NCBI GenBank assembly: GCA_015257705.1
Contig: JABZJR010000025.1
Coordinates: 1-8,796, forward strand
Direction: 5' to 3'
Length of the DNA stretch: 8,796 nt
Origin: Nanosynbacter sp.
GTDB lineage: Bacteria; Patescibacteriota; Saccharimonadia; Saccharimonadales; Saccharimonadaceae
The translations under genes were made by a program, and so were the position numbers. This document shows, in pieces, positions 6,927 to 8,796 of the stretch; position 1 is the stretch's first letter, and the number at the start of each line of letters is the position of its first letter. The notes below the pieces were generated by a model. It was not told the DNA's origin. It did no database searches and was given only the letters and a program-made list of their open reading frames with translations.

Positions 6927-7487
6927 ATGTATCAGCCAACTGATTTGAAAAAAGGCGTAGTTTGTCAAATTGACGGCAAGCCATATCGCGTCGTAGAATA
7001 CGGCCAAAAAGTTATGGGTCGTGGCGGTTCGATCGTTAACGTGAAATTGAAAAACCTAATTGACGGAAGTGTTATTCCAAAGACTTTCAAGGGTCAAGAG
7101 CGAATTGAAGCTGCGGAAGTAAATAATAAAACTGCGCAATATTTGTATAACGACGGCGACAAATTCTATTTCATGGATCCGACTAGCTTTGAGCAATTTG
7201 AGCTGGCTGCGGAAATCGTGGACGATGCCAGTAAATACCTGAAAGAAGGCGACGAATTAAGTCTTCAATTCTTCGACGGTCGAGTTATTAACGTTGAACT
7301 ACCAAAGAATAAATATCTGGAAGTTACCTACACGGAAGATGTGGTTAAGGGCGATACGACATCATCTGTGTTAAAAGACGCCACTTTGGAGACGGGGCTA
7401 GTTGTCAAAGTTCCAGCATTTATCAAGCAGGGTGATATTATTAGCGTTGACACATCCACTGGTGAATATCGCGAGCGAAAGAAATAG
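6927..7487 (+). CDS. efp: Elongation factor P, with arginine at the loop tip
   Basis: EF-P enters the ribosomal E site and relieves stalling at consecutive prolines. The 186-residue product is standard length and colinear with E. coli EF-P: a KOW-like domain (about 1-62) and two OB domains (about 67-122 and 129-184), with landmarks VKLKNLIDG, YLYNDGDKFYFMD and FEQFEL. The C-terminal KVPAFIKQGDIISVDTSTGEY is diagnostic. The loop that touches the P-site tRNA reads VMGRGGS, so the modified residue is R32 rather than the common lysine, and the usual PGKG is MGRG. In Pseudomonas R32 is rhamnosylated by EarP; no such gene is in this window. AAGGAG at 6916-6921 precedes ATG 6927. No independent promoter is evident between the terminator and the start. 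tlyA follows after 9 nt, probably in the same message. Confidence 0.96.
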   Translation: MYQPTDLKKGVVCQIDGKPYRVVEYGQKVMGRGGSIVNVKLKNLIDGSVIPKTFKGQERIEAAEVNNKTAQYLYNDGDKFYFMDPTSFEQFELAAEIVDDASKYLKEGDELSLQFFDGRVINVELPKNKYLEVTYTEDVVKGDTTSSVLKDATLETGLVVKVPAFIKQGDIISVDTSTGEYRERKK

Positions 7488-7496
7488 TCATATTTA

Positions 7497-8219
7497 ATGA
7501 AACAGCGATTAGATAAAGCTCTGGTCGAGCGTGGTTTGGTGACAACAAGGTCTCAGGCGGATAATTTTATTCGCCTGGGCTATGTTTTTTTGAATAAGAA
7601 AATTGTCCAGAAATCAGGGACTATGGTGTCTGATTCGGACGAGATAAAGCTCGAGAAGAAGGAAACTTATGTTTCGCGAGCCGGCTTAAAACTGGCAAGC
7701 GTAGCGGAGTATTTTCATCTTAATTTTCAGGATAAAACTGTTCTGGACATTGGTTCGAGTACGGGCGGATTTACTGACTATTCGCTGCGTCATGGCGCCA
7801 AAAAGGTATTTGCTGTTGATGTTGGAACGGATCAGCTCCATTCAAGTTTGAGACCGAATCCAAAAATTGCTCTTCACGAAAAGACCGATATTCGTGATTT
7901 TTATGCTGATGAAGCAATTGACATTATCGTGGGCGATGTGTCGTTTATATCTCTGAGGGAAATTTTGCCGCACGTGGCAGAAAATTTGATGAACACGAAT
8001 ACGATGTTGATTGCTATGGTGAAACCTCAATTCGAAGCGGGGCGGCATCAGGTTAATAAGGGAATTATTAAAAACGATAAAGTTCGTCGGCAGATTTTGT
8101 CCGACTTTGAAGATTGGGCGAAAAAGTATTTTGTTATCTTAGATAAAAAAGATAGTGAAGTGGCTGGCAGTAAGGGCAATCTCGAGCGATTTTACAAATT
8201 GAAATTAGCTAAACGTTAA
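7497..8219 (+). CDS. tlyA: TlyA-type rRNA 2'-O-methyltransferase (hemolysin A family)
   Basis: TlyA proteins use S-adenosylmethionine to methylate ribose 2'-hydroxyls in rRNA; some homologues were first named hemolysins. The 240-residue product has an N-terminal S4 RNA-binding domain (about 1-60, MKQRLDKALVERGLV) and an FtsJ-like methyltransferase domain. The cofactor motif DIGSSTGGFTD spans residues 84-94. The catalytic K-D-K-E set is visible at K65 (SRAGLKL), D147 (GDVSF), K176 (VKPQFE) and E230 (GNLERF), close to the positions in the mycobacterial enzyme. Start ATG 7497 is 9 nt after the efp stop and lacks a clear Shine-Dalgarno sequence, so translation is probably coupled to efp. Its last 11 nt overlap the end of ychF on the opposite strand. 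The substrate, 16S, 23S or both, cannot be read from the sequence. Confidence 0.93.
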   Translation: MKQRLDKALVERGLVTTRSQADNFIRLGYVFLNKKIVQKSGTMVSDSDEIKLEKKETYVSRAGLKLASVAEYFHLNFQDKTVLDIGSSTGGFTDYSLRHGAKKVFAVDVGTDQLHSSLRPNPKIALHEKTDIRDFYADEAIDIIVGDVSFISLREILPHVAENLMNTNTMLIAMVKPQFEAGRHQVNKGIIKNDKVRRQILSDFEDWAKKYFVILDKKDSEVAGSKGNLERFYKLKLAKR

Positions 8220-8796
8220 ACCTAAATTCAACGACGTCATTTGGTTGCATGACGTAAGTTTTTCCTTCGGTGCGAATTTTGCCGTTTTCGCGAGCCTTAA
8301 CTTCTGATTCTGCAGCGACTAAATCGTTAAAGTCGACAATTTGTGCAGCAATAAATCCGCGCTCAAAATCCGAGTGAATAACGCCTGCGGCTTGCGGGGC
8401 AGTCCAGCCTTTGTGAATTGTCCAAGCGCGAACTTCTTTTTCGCCCGCAGTTAAGTAGCTTTGTAGTCCGAGCGTATCGTAGGCTGCATGAATAAGTTTG
8501 GCGAGTCCAGTTTCCTTGACGCCGTAGCTTTCTAATAACTCTTTGGCGTCATTTTCAGATAAACCCTTCAATTCTTCTTCCAGTTTTGCGCAGACAAAGA
8601 CGGTTTTTGCGGGACTTACGAGTTCAGTCAATTGGCTCTGTAGATCGGAATTGTTCAGTCCTTCCTCGTCAACGTTAAATGCGTAAATAACGGGTTTGGC
8701 GGTAAGAAGGTGGAGGTCGGAAATTGCCTCAAAATCCACATCTGACAGCGCGGAAATTGGCACGCCTTTTTGTAAATTGTCGATTAAAGACTGTAG
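8209..8796 (-). CDS. ychF: YchF/OLA1 Obg-like ATPase, C-terminal half (5' end outside window)
   Basis: YchF is a ribosome-associated P-loop ATPase of the Obg GTPase group that binds ATP because its base-recognition motif is NxxE. The frame is open from the right edge to TAG (8209-8211), showing 195 residues of a protein usually near 365. The visible part starts in the helical region, then LHLLTAKPVIYAFNVDE carries the NVDE motif, and VCAKLEEEL is the following nucleotide-binding loop. The C-terminal TGS domain shows AWTIHKGWTAPQAAGVIHSDFERGF and ends PNDVVEFRFNV, as usual for the family. Walker A and switch regions lie outside the window. A GTG at 8761-8763 is in frame but internal. Transcription converges on tlyA, and the two coding ends overlap by 11 nt. 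Confidence 0.95.
   Translation of the reverse strand, partial: LQSLIDNLQKGVPISALSDVDFEAISDLHLLTAKPVIYAFNVDEEGLNNSDLQSQLTELVSPAKTVFVCAKLEEELKGLSENDAKELLESYGVKETGLAKLIHAAYDTLGLQSYLTAGEKEVRAWTIHKGWTAPQAAGVIHSDFERGFIAAQIVDFNDLVAAESEVKARENGKIRTEGKTYVMQPNDVVEFRFNV
8234..8263 (+). terminator. Candidate terminator for tlyA, inside the ychF coding sequence
   Basis: ACGTCAT at 8234-8240 pairs perfectly with ATGACGT at 8249-8255 around an 8-nt loop. AAG and then TTTTT (8259-8263) follow. It begins 15 nt after the tlyA stop, the right place and orientation for ending the efp-tlyA message. The stem is short and separated from the T-tract by three bases, so efficiency is doubtful. The same bases encode part of the YchF TGS domain in antisense. 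Confidence 0.4.

Noticed and set aside
8135..8154. TATCTT/AAGATA inverted repeat near the tlyA 3' end as a minus-strand terminator for ychF
   Set aside because: The stem is 6 bp and AT-only apart from one pair, and the T-run is too far from the stem on the minus strand.
1..8796. TGA recoding, CRISPR array, tRNA/rRNA genes, insertion sequences or a defence system
   Set aside because: All genes read through cleanly with the standard code, and I saw no spaced repeats, cloverleaf-like segments, transposase motifs or defence-type domains.

Overview
This window looks like a chromosomal housekeeping segment of a candidate-phyla-radiation bacterium, most likely Saccharibacteria (TM7). That assignment is an inference from protein character and gene order: a short S18 gene, an S6-SSB-S18 cluster with no L9 gene after it, and an RNase J with a long N-terminal extension, in compact AT-leaning DNA. 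It rests on recognition, not on a database search. The standard genetic code fits every gene: there is no in-frame TGA, and every visible stop is TAA or TAG.

Layout, left to right. (1) The 3' part of a YhgE/Pip-type multi-pass membrane protein enters from the left edge. (2) A good extended -10 promoter and an untranslated leader of about 80 nt precede rnj (RNase J). (3) A compact region with near-duplicated promoter elements precedes ftsK (DNA translocase). (4) Another extended -10 promoter and a structured leader precede the rpsF-ssb-rpsR operon (S6, single-strand binding protein, S18), which ends in a hairpin terminator. (5) That terminator lies directly against the ribosome binding site of efp (elongation factor P), and tlyA (rRNA 2'-O-methyltransferase) follows efp closely. 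(6) The C-terminal half of ychF (Obg-like ATPase) enters from the right edge on the minus strand, and its last bases overlap the end of tlyA tail-to-tail.

Functionally, most genes serve RNA and translation: RNase J for RNA decay, S6 and S18 as partners on the 30S platform, EF-P for stalled peptide bonds, TlyA for rRNA methylation, and YchF, a ribosome-associated ATPase. FtsK and SSB serve chromosome segregation and DNA maintenance. All intergenic gaps are short; the longest is about 142 nt, before rnj.

I see no mobile element, CRISPR array, tRNA, rRNA or clearly new system. The points worth a second look are regulatory or at residue level: an arginine at the EF-P loop tip, a terminator placed at the efp ribosome binding site, duplicated promoter elements giving ftsK a possibly leaderless message, a possible S6:S18-type leader, and unusual tails on RNase J.
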